A stretch of 64,000 nucleotides of DNA from Rubrivirga marina (GTDB taxonomy: Bacteria > Bacteroidota > Rhodothermia > Rhodothermales > Rubricoccaceae), in NCBI RefSeq assembly GCF_002283365.1, contig NZ_MQWD01000001.1, positions 1,731,390-1,795,389 on the forward strand. Direction: 5' to 3'. Positions 6,151 to 14,662 of the stretch are shown piece by piece. Every line of letters starts with the position of its first letter. Positions within the stretch are counted from its first letter, which is position 1. Under the pieces are notes generated by a model that saw only the letters and a program-made list of their open reading frames with translations, was not told where the DNA came from and did not search any database. Both the position numbers and the translations under genes were made by a program.

Positions 6151-8973
6151 ATGACCCCTCGATATTCCACCGCGTCCGTGCTCGGGCGGCTCCGCGGCCT
6201 CGTCTTCCTTTTTTCCCTTCTGTTCGCCGGCTCGGCGAGCGCGCAGGGCGGCGCCGTTCTCGGCGAGACGCTCCAGGACGTGCTCGCCGAAGTCGGTCCC
6301 CTCACCCCGGTCGAGATCGTCGTGACCTTCGACCAGCAGGGCCCCCTCTCCTTCGTCCAGCGGACGGCGCTCTCAGCGCTCGGCGGCGGCGGCGTCTTCT
6401 TCGAGAGCCTTCCGATGGCGGGCATCGTCGCGCTCCCGGCCCAGATCGGTCAGATCGCCCAACTCCCCGGCGTCGCGTCGGTGTGGCTGAACGAGGAACT
6501 GACCTACTTCAACGAGGGCTCACGCCAGATCACCGGCGTCGACCGGCTCCGCACCGACCCCTCATTCCGGACGAGCCAGGGCCTCCCGTACTCGGGGCAG
6601 GGCGTGACCGTCGTCGTCAACGACTCGGGCATCGACGCGACCCACGCCGACCTGCCGATGGGGTCGAAGGTCGTCGCCAACGTCCAGGGCGCCACGAACC
6701 TCAACGCGGTCTCGACGCTCCTCCCGATCACATACATCGAGGGGACGCCCAACACCGACACGAACTCGGGCCACGGCACGCACTGTGCCGCGACCGTCGC
6801 CGGCCTCGGCGTGCGGAGCGCGGGCCAGCACGCGGGCGTCGCCCCGGGCGCCGACCTCGTCGGCTACGGCTCGGGCGCCGTCATCGCCATCCTCGACGGG
6901 CTCGGTGGCTTCGACTACGCGATCACCCACCAGTTCAGCTTCCAGAACCCGATCCGCGTCATCACCAACTCGTGGGGCTCCGACGGCGAGTTCGCCCCGG
7001 AGAGCCCGATCGTCCAGGCGAGCTACCGGGCCTACCAGCGCGGGATCGTCACGCTGTTCGCGGCCTCGAACAGCGGCCCGGGCGAGGACACGCACAACAT
7101 CTACGCGCAGGCCCCCTGGGTCCTGTCGATCGGCGCCGGCGACAAGATCGGCGGCCTCGCCAGCTTCTCGAGCCGCGGCAAGAAGGGCGAGGGCTACGAC
7201 TTCCAGACCTTCGACGGCCAGACCTGGACCTACAAGAACGACATCACGGTCGTCGGCCCCGGCGTCGACATCATCTCGGCACGCGCCGCGACGAACCTCG
7301 GCGCCAACGGCGGCGACGCCGACGTCGACGCGATCCCGCCGGCCCAGCTCCCGTTCTACACGATGATCTCGGGGACGTCGATGTCGACCCCGCACGTGGC
7401 CGGGATCGTGGCCCTGATGCTCGAGGCTGACCCGACGCTCGGGCCGCTCGACGTCAAGCGGATCCTCCAGGAGACCGCCACCAACATGCCCGGCCGGGAG
7501 GCCTGGGAGGTCGGCGGCGGCTACGTCAACGCCTACGCCGCCGTCGCGGCCGTCCTCGGGCGCGACGTGAGCTCGGCCGGGTTCGTCAACAACCTCCGGA
7601 CGTTCAACGCCAACGCCCTCACGACGCCGGGCTCGGCCTTCACCGTCGATCTCGACTTCTCGCCGGTCGGCGAGCGCGAGGTCCACGAGTTCCAGGTCGG
7701 GTCGGACGTGTCGCTCGTCAAGGCCCGCGCCATCGTGCCCTCGAACACGATCGCCGTCGTCCTCGAGTCGCCGACCGGCAAGCGGTACGGCTCGGGCATC
7801 ACGCTCCCGCTCCTCGGCGAGATCGCCGGGACCTCAGGCCCGGGCGAGCCGGGGACGTGGAAGGTCTACATCTCCGGCATCGGCTCGGTCTCGGGCGTCG
7901 GGCTCGACCCGCTCGGCGTGACGAACGGGACAGCGCTCCCGGGCACGATCTCGGTCGACGTCGAGACGGTCCGGACGAGCGGGTTCTCCGGCCTCGGTGA
8001 CATCGCCGGGCACCCCGCACAGGCGTTCATCCAGAACGGTGTCTCGCGGCGCGTCATCGATGGCCGTGCGAACGGGACGTTCGGGCCGAACGCCCCGCTC
8101 CTCCGCCAGGAGCTCGCGCAGTTCCTTGTCATGGGAGCCGGCGTCCGCCAGACGATCGGGTCGCCGGTCTTCACCGACGCCGTCGCGACCGGGCTCGCGC
8201 CGTACGCCCGGGCCGTCGCCGCCAGCGGCGCCGCGCTGAAGGACCGGCAGGGCTTCGCGCCCGGCCTCGTCCGTCTCCAGAACGGCCAGTTCAACGGGAC
8301 CGGGACGGTCAACCGCGCCGACCTCGCGTACTCGCTCGTGGGGGCCCTGGGGCTCCACGGCGTGGCATCTGGCTACACCGGCGACGTGTTCGTCTCCTAC
8401 GACGGCCAGCGGATCAAGCTCTCCGACTCGAACGCGATCCCGCAGAGCCTCAGGGGTTACGTCCAGCTCGCGCTCGACGCCGGGCTCCTCAACGCCCGGT
8501 TCGCGCTCACGCAGGGGCCGTTTGACCTCGAGCCCAAGCTCACGGCCAGCTTCTCGCCGGGCGAAACCGTCACGCGCGGAGCCTACGCCGTCGCCGCCGT
8601 CCGCCTGCTCGACGTCTACGGCCCGACCGACCCGGCCGCGCAGTCGACGAACGGTGGGACGCAATCGTCGGGCTTCGGTCTCCCGGCCCTCGCCACGGCC
8701 GATGACGCCGGCGCCCTCGCCCTCGACGGCGCTGCGCCGAACCCGACCGCGGGCCGCGCCCGGATTGCGTTCTCGCTCGCTGAGGCCGGCCTGGCCCGCC
8801 TCGCCGTCTACGACCTGCTCGGCCGTGAGGTCGCCGTCCTCGCCGACGGCCCGCTCGCCGAGGGCGCCCACGAGGTGAGCCTCGACGCGTCGGCCCTCGC
8901 GACTGGCTCCTACGTGTACCGGCTCACGGCCGGTGACCAGTCGCTCGTCCGCCAGCTGACGGTGGTGAGGTAA
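6151..8973 (+). CDS. Subtilisin-like serine protease with SLH-like and T9SS sorting domains
   Basis: Secreted S8-family protease of 940 residues. A signal peptide (about residues 1-32, ending SASAQ) is followed by a pro-region and then the catalytic domain. The triad is Asp158 in NDSGID, His208 in NSGHGTHCAA and Ser410 in ISGTSMSTPHVAG; the oxyanion Asn is in AASNSGPG. Downstream comes a beta-sandwich (about 480-610), then a segment resembling S-layer homology motifs (FIQNGVSRRVIDGR, FGPNAPLLRQELAQFL). The last 80 residues match the type IX secretion type A sorting domain (APNPTAGRARIAFSL, VYDLLGREVAVL, LATGSYVYRL). It should therefore leave the cell through the T9SS. No partner gene is adjacent. 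A strong hairpin with a T-run follows. Confidence 0.92.
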   Translation: MTPRYSTASVLGRLRGLVFLFSLLFAGSASAQGGAVLGETLQDVLAEVGPLTPVEIVVTFDQQGPLSFVQRTALSALGGGGVFFESLPMAGIVALPAQIGQIAQLPGVASVWLNEELTYFNEGSRQITGVDRLRTDPSFRTSQGLPYSGQGVTVVVNDSGIDATHADLPMGSKVVANVQGATNLNAVSTLLPITYIEGTPNTDTNSGHGTHCAATVAGLGVRSAGQHAGVAPGADLVGYGSGAVIAILDGLGGFDYAITHQFSFQNPIRVITNSWGSDGEFAPESPIVQASYRAYQRGIVTLFAASNSGPGEDTHNIYAQAPWVLSIGAGDKIGGLASFSSRGKKGEGYDFQTFDGQTWTYKNDITVVGPGVDIISARAATNLGANGGDADVDAIPPAQLPFYTMISGTSMSTPHVAGIVALMLEADPTLGPLDVKRILQETATNMPGREAWEVGGGYVNAYAAVAAVLGRDVSSAGFVNNLRTFNANALTTPGSAFTVDLDFSPVGEREVHEFQVGSDVSLVKARAIVPSNTIAVVLESPTGKRYGSGITLPLLGEIAGTSGPGEPGTWKVYISGIGSVSGVGLDPLGVTNGTALPGTISVDVETVRTSGFSGLGDIAGHPAQAFIQNGVSRRVIDGRANGTFGPNAPLLRQELAQFLVMGAGVRQTIGSPVFTDAVATGLAPYARAVAASGAALKDRQGFAPGLVRLQNGQFNGTGTVNRADLAYSLVGALGLHGVASGYTGDVFVSYDGQRIKLSDSNAIPQSLRGYVQLALDAGLLNARFALTQGPFDLEPKLTASFSPGETVTRGAYAVAAVRLLDVYGPTDPAAQSTNGGTQSSGFGLPALATADDAGALALDGAAPNPTAGRARIAFSLAEAGLARLAVYDLLGREVAVLADGPLAEGAHEVSLDASALATGSYVYRLTAGDQSLVRQLTVVR

Positions 8974-8993
8974 CCCCCGGCGGACGACAGAGC

Positions 8994-9034
8994 GCGCGGG
9001 GCGTGGCCATCACGGTCGCGCCCCGCGCCGTTTT
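8994..9034 (+). terminator. Rho-independent terminator of the subtilase gene
   Basis: GCGCGGGGCG / CGCCCCGCGC arms with a 15-nt loop, followed by CG and TTTT, 20 nt after the subtilase stop. One of the few hairpins in the window with a T-run. Confidence 0.75.
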
Positions 9035-9048
9035 GGGGGCCGGGTGCA

Positions 9049-9070
9049 TTTGCCTTGGCGCCGAGGCGGA
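9049..9070. repeat. Palindromic element copy 3 (imperfect, intergenic)
   Basis: GCCTTGG CG CCGAGGC with T-G wobbles in the stem, followed by the G-rich flank seen at other copies (GGACGGGG). It lies just past the subtilase terminator. Confidence 0.55.
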
Positions 9071-9180
9071 CGGGGTGGGGCGATCCCCGGCATGGGGGGG
9101 GCGGGCTAACAGCCGCGCGCCGACCGGCGATACCCCGTGGGCTCGGGCCCGACGGGCCCCCCACCACAGCACCGGGCTTC

Positions 9181-9330
9181 ATGTTCACTCTGTCCCTGGC
9201 CGTCGGCCTGGCCGCGCTCGCCGGATCTGTCGCCCTGTTCCGAGAGTCGAGGCGCGGGGAGGACGCGGCGGACCTGCCGCCGAGCCACCCGTCGCTCCCG
9301 TCGCTCGCCGAGCCGAGGCGGACCGACTGA
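9181..9330 (+). CDS. Small single-helix membrane protein
   Basis: Possible 49-residue protein: one transmembrane helix (FTLSLAVGLAALAGSVALF), an RESRR positive-inside stretch, then a proline/serine-rich tail. Codon choice at third positions is GC-rich as in neighbours. No family recognised. It lies alone between the subtilase and a convergent lipoprotein gene (5-nt gap at the 3' ends), so it may be a chance frame. Confidence 0.4.
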   Translation: MFTLSLAVGLAALAGSVALFRESRRGEDAADLPPSHPSLPSLAEPRRTD

Positions 9331-9335
9331 CCGGA

Positions 9336-9893
9336 TCAACGGCCGCGGGCTTTGTCGAAGGCCTCGGCCAATCGCTCGCCGGCCTCGCGGTCGAACTGCT
9401 CCAGCATCGGCTCGTCGTCGTTGCGGGAGCCGTCGAACGGCGACTCCCCGCCGTCCTCCATCTCGATCACGAGCCGGCCGTCCTCGTAGCGGACGTCGCG
9501 GACCTCGTCGAGCGGGACGCTCACGGCCATCGCGAGGCCCTGCGCCACGGCGCCCGTCACGGCTTGCGCGATGGTCCTTCCCAGGCCGCTCTCGTCTCCG
9601 GTCTCGTCGGCCATCTCCGACTGGATCCGCGCCCGGAGCTCCGGCGAGAGGCGCGTGTAGAGGACGCTGTCGGTCACGCCGAGCTCGATCTCGCCGTCGC
9701 GCGTCGACACGGCGTCGATGGGCGTGCCCGGCAGGCGCGACGAGAGGTCGACGTCGTCGAGGTCGAAGTGGAGGTCGGACGTCTCGCGCTCGACCTCCTC
9801 GGCGACGTTCTCGTCGGGATCGGGTGATCCGCAGGCGGCGAGGGCCGACAGGCCGGCGACGCTGAGGAGGGCGGTGAGGAGGGAGCGGCGCAT
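9336..9893 (-). CDS. Putative lipoprotein, unknown function
   Basis: Predicted lipoprotein of 185 residues. The signal peptide MRRSLLTALLSVAGLSALAACG ends in a good lipobox (LAAC). The mature part is acidic, with 'DLHFDLDDVDLSSRLPG', a hydrophobic helix (AQAVTGAVAQGLAMAVSVPL) and 'EVRDVRYEDGRLVIEME'. No family recognised. The ATG at 9893 follows a C/T-rich leader. It lies 38 nt downstream of the M28 peptidase gene on the same strand and may be cotranscribed with it. Confidence 0.75.
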   Translation of the reverse strand: MRRSLLTALLSVAGLSALAACGSPDPDENVAEEVERETSDLHFDLDDVDLSSRLPGTPIDAVSTRDGEIELGVTDSVLYTRLSPELRARIQSEMADETGDESGLGRTIAQAVTGAVAQGLAMAVSVPLDEVRDVRYEDGRLVIEMEDGGESPFDGSRNDDEPMLEQFDREAGERLAEAFDKARGR

Positions 9894-9931
9894 GGCTCGG
9901 GGGGAGGGAGAAGACCCCGCTGGGACGCGGC

Positions 9932-11653
9932 CTACTGGCTCAGGGACTGGCGACGCGTCTCGGCGAACGCCTCGGAGGGCCGCCACTGAGGCGCGAGGTC
10001 GCTCGCGGCGAGGGCGTAGCCGAGACGGAAGGCGACCCGCGTCTGTTGCAGGATGCCGCCGAACGACAGGTCGTCGGTGAGCTCGTCCGCCGGCTGGTGG
10101 TACCGGTCGGCGCGGTAGGCGTCGCGGACCTGCTGCCCGTAGTCGGCCGGGCGGTTCCGGTAGCGGTCGCCCGTGTTGACGAACACGGCCGGGACGCCGC
10201 CCCGCGCGAAGGCGAGCTGGTCGGACCGGAAGAAGAGGCCCTGGCTCGGCGCGGCGTCGCCGGAGACCGTCATCCCCTCGGCCGCCGCCGCCCGCTCCAG
10301 GAGCGCCCGCAGGTCGCTCCGCTCCGACCCGATGCCCACGATGTCGTCGGTCTCCCCGAAGAGGTTGCCGCTGTCGACGTTGACGTTGGCGACCATCTGG
10401 CCGAGCGGGACCGGCGGGTGCTCGGCGAAGTAGGCCGACCCGAGGAGCCCGGCCTCCTCGGCCGTGAACGTGACGAAGTAGACGGTCCGGTCGAGGGGGC
10501 CGCCGTTGGCCTCCCGCGCCTCGACGAACGCCTCGGCGATCTCGATCATCATGGCCACACCCGAGGCGTTGTCGATGGCCCCGTTGTAGATCCCGTCCTG
10601 CCCGGCCGCGACGAGGTCGTCGTTCGTCCCGAGGTGGTCGTGGTGGGCGCCGTAGACGATGGCCTCCGCGCTCCGCCCCGGCAGCTTCGCGACGACGTTC
10701 TGGCCGACGAGGCTCGCGGTCTGCTCGACCTCCATCGAGACGCTGGCGGTCACGGGCAACTCGACGGGCGTGAAGCCCCGCGTGCCGGCCCGCTCCATCC
10801 ACTCCTCCAGCGACGCGCCCGACATCTCGGCGAGCGCCGCGCCCGCGTCCCGGCTGATCCAGCCGCGGACCTCGAGCGCGCCCTCCGGCGGCTCGGCGCC
10901 GGACGGGTGCGCCCCGAACGCGTCGTCGGCCACGACGCCGAACGGGTAGCCGGCAGTCTCCTCGGTGTGGATGAGGAGGATGCCGCGGGCCCCGCGCCGG
11001 CGGGCCTCCTCGTACTTGTAGGTCCAGCGGCCGTTGTACGTCATCGTGTCGGCCTGGAAGAGGGTCGGCTCTTCGGCCGTCGCGGGCGGGTCGTTGACGA
11101 ACGACACGACGACCTTGCCGGCCACGTCGGTGCCGGCGTAGTCGTCCCAGTCGTAGCCTTCGGCCGTGATGCCGTAGCCGACGAACACGAGGTCGGCGCC
11201 GTCGAGGGCGACCGACGACGCGTCGGCGTCGGTGCCCAGGGCGGCGTCCTCGACGAAGTCGAACGAGGCCGGCTCGCCCGTGTCCGGCGTGAACGTCAGC
11301 GGCGAGGCGTCGGTCACGCGGACGCTCCGGAGCGGGACGTCCTGGGTGAACGACCCGTCGGGCATCCCGCCCTCCAGGCCAACCCGCTGGAACTGCTCGA
11401 CGATGTAGTCGACGGTGAGCTGCTCGCCGGGCGTCCCGGTCCCACGCCCGCCGAACTCGTCGGACGCCAGCCGCGCGATGTGCTCGCGGAGGCCGACCGT
11501 GTCGATGGCGGCCAGGGCCGCCTCGGGCGCGTCGGGGGCGGAGGAGGCGTCGAAGGCGACGACCTCGGCGGGGGAGACGTCGCCGCCCTCTTCGCAGGCG
11601 GAGAGCACGACGGGGCCGGCGAGGAGCGGGAGGAGAACGAGGAGGCGGCGCAT
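9932..11653 (-). CDS. M28-family zinc aminopeptidase, lipoprotein
   Basis: Exported peptidase of 573 residues with a lipoprotein signal (PVVLSACEE). A PA-like domain lies between residues about 130 and 320. The di-zinc catalytic domain has the M28 ligands in order: His337 in GAHHDHLG, Asp in IYNGAIDNASG, the Glu pair in FTAEEAGLLGS, Asp in NVDSGN and a C-terminal His in RYHQPADE. M28 enzymes of this layout remove N-terminal residues from peptides outside the cytoplasm; a nutritional role is inferred. Length is usual for the PA-M28 group. Confidence 0.92.
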   Translation of the reverse strand: MRRLLVLLPLLAGPVVLSACEEGGDVSPAEVVAFDASSAPDAPEAALAAIDTVGLREHIARLASDEFGGRGTGTPGEQLTVDYIVEQFQRVGLEGGMPDGSFTQDVPLRSVRVTDASPLTFTPDTGEPASFDFVEDAALGTDADASSVALDGADLVFVGYGITAEGYDWDDYAGTDVAGKVVVSFVNDPPATAEEPTLFQADTMTYNGRWTYKYEEARRRGARGILLIHTEETAGYPFGVVADDAFGAHPSGAEPPEGALEVRGWISRDAGAALAEMSGASLEEWMERAGTRGFTPVELPVTASVSMEVEQTASLVGQNVVAKLPGRSAEAIVYGAHHDHLGTNDDLVAAGQDGIYNGAIDNASGVAMMIEIAEAFVEAREANGGPLDRTVYFVTFTAEEAGLLGSAYFAEHPPVPLGQMVANVNVDSGNLFGETDDIVGIGSERSDLRALLERAAAAEGMTVSGDAAPSQGLFFRSDQLAFARGGVPAVFVNTGDRYRNRPADYGQQVRDAYRADRYHQPADELTDDLSFGGILQQTRVAFRLGYALAASDLAPQWRPSEAFAETRRQSLSQ

Positions 11654-11709
11654 CGGGGTAGGGGCAGTCCGCCCAGAGTCTACGCCGGCTCGCCATCGCT
11701 CGGCCGTGC

Positions 11710-11738
11710 CCGCCTCGGTCGTGTGCCCACCGAGGCGG
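11710..11738. repeat. Palindromic element copy 4 (intergenic hairpin)
   Basis: CCGCCTCGGT / ACCGAGGCGG arms with a 9-nt loop, between the acidic-protein gene (3' end) and the M28 peptidase gene (5' end), both on the minus strand. Confidence 0.8.
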
Positions 11739-11755
11739 ACGGGGGAAGCCCCTGC

Positions 11756-12037
11756 TCAGTCGTCGCCGGGCGTGGTCGGGTCTTCGTCGACGGCCTCGTC
11801 GCCGTCCTCGACGCGGGGGCTCGACTTGAGGCTGTCGTCCATCTCGCGGCCGACGTAGGCGTTGCCGGCCTCGGCCACGCGGGCGCCCTCGTCGACCTCC
11901 TGGGCGGCCGGGGCCGCGTCGTCCTCCGGATCGATGGCGTCGTCGTCCTGGTCGGCTTCGGGCGGCTGGGGGCGGCTGGCCTGGCTGTCGGAGGCGGAGT
12001 AGCGGTGGCCGGAGGGTGTCGACTGGTCGGGGTGCAT
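11756..12037 (-). CDS. Small acidic, low-complexity protein
   Basis: Protein of 93 residues, very rich in Asp/Glu, Ser and Pro (QDDDAIDPEDDAAPAAQEVDE; GDEAVDEDPTTPGDD at the end), with no signal peptide or transmembrane segment, predicted disordered. Start MHPDQSTPSG at 12037 is chosen because further upstream sequence is arginine-rich. It is divergent from the L,D-transpeptidase gene. No family recognised; a palindromic element follows it. Confidence 0.5.
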   Translation of the reverse strand: MHPDQSTPSGHRYSASDSQASRPQPPEADQDDDAIDPEDDAAPAAQEVDEGARVAEAGNAYVGREMDDSLKSSPRVEDGDEAVDEDPTTPGDD

Positions 12038-12119
12038 GGCGCGGAGGGGGAGAGGCCGGGTCGAACCCGCCGCGCGCGCTGCGGTTGCGCGCCGCGTCGG
12101 AGACCGAGGCGCCCGGCGG

Positions 12120-12127
12120 TACGTTGG
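12120..12127 (+). promoter_or_regulatory. Candidate -7 element TACGTTGG
   Basis: TAnnTT-type octamer 26 nt upstream of the first L,D-transpeptidase start. No matching -33 element recognised. Confidence 0.25.
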
Positions 12128-12153
12128 AGGTCTCCCCGAGCGTCCCCCCGACC

Positions 12154-13248
12154 ATGGCTCGACTGATTCTCTTCGCCCTGCTGGCGGCGTGCGCGGCCGT
12201 CGCGTCCGCGACGCCGCCGACGGCCCGCCTCGCCGACGCCCTCGACCGCTACCATGCCGTAGCCGAGGCGGGCGGATGGGGCGTGATCCCCGACGGCCCA
12301 CTCGTCCGACCCGGCGAGGCCGACGTGGCGCAGGTGCCGGCCCTCCGCCAGCGGCTCCGCGCCGAGGGCGTGCTCGGCAGCGCCGGCGTTACAGGCGACG
12401 TGCTCGACGCCGACCTCGCCGCCGCGCTTCGTCGCACGCAAGCCCGCCTCGGGCTCGACGATGATGGGATCATCGGTCCGAAGACGCGCGCCGCGCTCAA
12501 CGTGCCGGCCGGCCATCGGGCTCGCCAGATCGAGCGGTCGCTGGCCGCTCTCGACACGCTGGCCCTCCCGACGTCCGGCCGGTGGGTTCTCGTCAACGTG
12601 CCCGAGTACCGCGTGCGGGGCTTCGAGAACGGCCGCGAGGCGATCGCGATGAAGGCCGTCGTCGGCGCCGACGCGGATGGCTGGCGGACGCCCCGTTTTT
12701 CCGACGAGATCGAGTACCTCGTCTTCCGCCCCTTCTGGAACGTCCCGACCTCGATCGCCGTCGCGGAGCTCGTCCCGCAGGGGCCGGAGCGGCTCGCGGC
12801 CGACGGGTTCGAGCTCGTCCGCAGGTTCTCGCCCGACGCGGAGGTCCACCCGATGACGGCCGAGAACCTCCAGCGCCTGGTCGACGGCCACCTCCTGATC
12901 CGGCAGGCCGCCGGGCCCTCGAACGCGCTCGGGCTCCTCAAGGTGATGCTGCCCAACGCCCAGAACATCTACCTCCACGACACCCCGGCCAAGGCGCACT
13001 TCGCCCGCGACGAGCGCGCCCTGAGCCACGGCTGCGTCCGGCTGGAGCGCCCGGCGGCGATGGGCGCGTGGCTCCTCGAGCCGCAGGGCTGGGACGAGCC
13101 GGCCGTCGCGTCGGCGATGGCCGAGGGCGGCTACCGGCAGGTGGACCTCGACCGGCGCGTGCCCGTCGTGATCGCGTACCTCGCCGCCTGGGCCGGCGAC
13201 GACGGCGCCGTCTGGTTCGCGTCCGACCCGTACGGCCGCCTCGGGTAG
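12154..13248 (+). CDS. L,D-transpeptidase (YkuD domain), YcbB-like
   Basis: Periplasmic cell-wall enzyme of 364 residues, predicted to form 3-3 peptidoglycan cross-links or attach proteins to peptidoglycan. Signal peptide at residues 1-19, a peptidoglycan-binding-type segment at about 70-115 (LGLDDDGIIGPKTRAALNVP), then the YkuD domain at about 140-300 with the active-site motif SHGCVRLE (Cys294). The conserved 'NVPTSIA' and 'LGLLKVMLPN' match the YcbB/LdtD group. E. coli YcbB is much longer (about 600 aa), so this is a short form. The ATG at 12154 gives a signal peptide. It is a paralogue of the next gene and lies in a cell-wall cluster. Confidence 0.9.
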   Translation: MARLILFALLAACAAVASATPPTARLADALDRYHAVAEAGGWGVIPDGPLVRPGEADVAQVPALRQRLRAEGVLGSAGVTGDVLDADLAAALRRTQARLGLDDDGIIGPKTRAALNVPAGHRARQIERSLAALDTLALPTSGRWVLVNVPEYRVRGFENGREAIAMKAVVGADADGWRTPRFSDEIEYLVFRPFWNVPTSIAVAELVPQGPERLAADGFELVRRFSPDAEVHPMTAENLQRLVDGHLLIRQAAGPSNALGLLKVMLPNAQNIYLHDTPAKAHFARDERALSHGCVRLERPAAMGAWLLEPQGWDEPAVASAMAEGGYRQVDLDRRVPVVIAYLAAWAGDDGAVWFASDPYGRLG

Positions 13249-13260
13249 CTCTGCCTCGGC

Positions 13261-13288
13261 CCCTCCGCCTCGGTGTCGAGGCGGAGGG
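13261..13288. repeat. Palindromic element copy 5 (intergenic hairpin)
   Basis: CCCTCCGCCTCG / CGAGGCGGAGGG arms (12 bp, perfect) with a GTGT loop, 13 nt after the first L,D-transpeptidase stop. Outer bases TCTGC/GCAGA can extend the stem beyond a small bulge. Confidence 0.85.
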
Positions 13289-13411
13289 GGGCAGAACGTC
13301 CGCGCCACCCGCACGGCGGGGTGGGGCGGTCCACCAGACCGGACGAACACCCGGCGAAGGGCCAAACAGGCAGGGGGCGGCATCCGTCCAAAGGGTAGAC
13401 CACCCCCGACT

Positions 13412-14662
13412 ATGCTTCAGCCCTACGCCCTTCTCGCCTGTCTCCTCGCCCTCGTCGCCTGCGGCGACGCGTCCTCGACCGCGCCCGTTTCGGGCGTGGA
13501 CGGGACGGCCCCGGATCCGAGCGCGTCCGTCTCCACGACCGACCGGTCCGACGCTCCCGTCCGCCCCGTCGTCGACTCCTCGGCGACGTCGCCGGCCATG
13601 TCGGCCGACTCGCTCGTCGCGGCCCGAGCGCGGCTGGAGGAGGCTCGAGCGCGCTACCGCCGGATCGCCGACGGCGGCGGCTGGCCGACCATCCCGGAGG
13701 GCGACCTCGTCGAGCCCGGCGACTCGGCTGCCGCGCAGGTCGAGGCGCTCCGCCAGCGGCTCGCGGCGACCGGTTCCCTCGGCGACGCCGCCCAGGCGGG
13801 GGCGGTCTACGACGGGCCGCTCGTCGCGGCGCTCGCCCGGTTCCAGGCCCGCCACGGGCTCGTCGTCGACAGCCTCCTCGGGGGCAACACGCGCGAGGCC
13901 CTGAACGTGCCGGCCTCGGAGCGCGTCGCGCAGATCGAGACGACGCTCGACCGCTGGGACGACCTGCCGGACGTCCCGACCGGGCCCGACGCCCGCTACG
14001 TCATGGTCAACGTGCCCGAGTACACCGTGCGCGCGTTCGAGGGCGGTGAGGAGGCGCTCCAGATGGAGGTCGTCGTCGGCGCCGGCTACGACGACCGGGC
14101 GACGCCGCTCTTCCACGACACGATGGAGCACGTCATCTTCCGGCCCTACTGGAACGTCCCGCCGTCGATCGCGACCGAGGAGCTGGTGCCGGACGGGCCC
14201 GCGGCGCTCCAAGAGAGGGACTTCGAGATCATCAGCCACTACGCGGTCGACGCGACGGTCTACGACATGACGGCCGCGAACCTCCAGCGCGTGGCCAACG
14301 GCTCGCTCCGGATCCGCCAGGGGCCCGGCCCCGACAACGCGCTCGGGCTCGTGAAGTACATGTTCCCCAACGACTACGCGGTCTACCTCCACGACACGCC
14401 GGCCGACCAGCTCTTCGAGGAGGCCGACCGTGCGTTCAGCCACGGGTGCATCCGGCTCGAACGCCCGGCCGAGTTCGGCGCGTGGGTCCTCGGCCCGCAG
14501 GGCTGGGACGAGGCCCGGGTCCGCGAGAACATGACGACCGGCGATCGCCAGCGCGTCGAGCTCGAGGAGACCATCCCGGTCTACATCGTCTATCTCCCGG
14601 TCTGGGCCGACGCCGACGGCGAGGTCCACTTCTCGCAGGACGTCTACGACCTCCTCGGATAG
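13412..14662 (+). CDS. L,D-transpeptidase (YkuD domain), lipoprotein paralogue
   Basis: Second L,D-transpeptidase, 416 residues, with a lipoprotein signal (LALVACG) and a Ser/Thr/Asp-rich linker up to about residue 65. A peptidoglycan-binding-like region follows (FQARHGLVVDSLLGGNTREA), then the YkuD domain with SHGCIRLE (Cys346). It shares the motifs NVPEY, FRPYWNVP, NALGL and LHDTPA with the preceding protein, so they are tandem duplicates. Lipid anchoring here and a free signal peptide there suggest different positions in the envelope. Its stop codon touches the ATG of the next gene. Confidence 0.9.
   Translation: MLQPYALLACLLALVACGDASSTAPVSGVDGTAPDPSASVSTTDRSDAPVRPVVDSSATSPAMSADSLVAARARLEEARARYRRIADGGGWPTIPEGDLVEPGDSAAAQVEALRQRLAATGSLGDAAQAGAVYDGPLVAALARFQARHGLVVDSLLGGNTREALNVPASERVAQIETTLDRWDDLPDVPTGPDARYVMVNVPEYTVRAFEGGEEALQMEVVVGAGYDDRATPLFHDTMEHVIFRPYWNVPPSIATEELVPDGPAALQERDFEIISHYAVDATVYDMTAANLQRVANGSLRIRQGPGPDNALGLVKYMFPNDYAVYLHDTPADQLFEEADRAFSHGCIRLERPAEFGAWVLGPQGWDEARVRENMTTGDRQRVELEETIPVYIVYLPVWADADGEVHFSQDVYDLLG

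Noticed and set aside
12097..12120. Another copy of the dispersed palindrome before the first L,D-transpeptidase
   Set aside because: Only TCGG/CCGA pair convincingly; the outer arms do not match the consensus.
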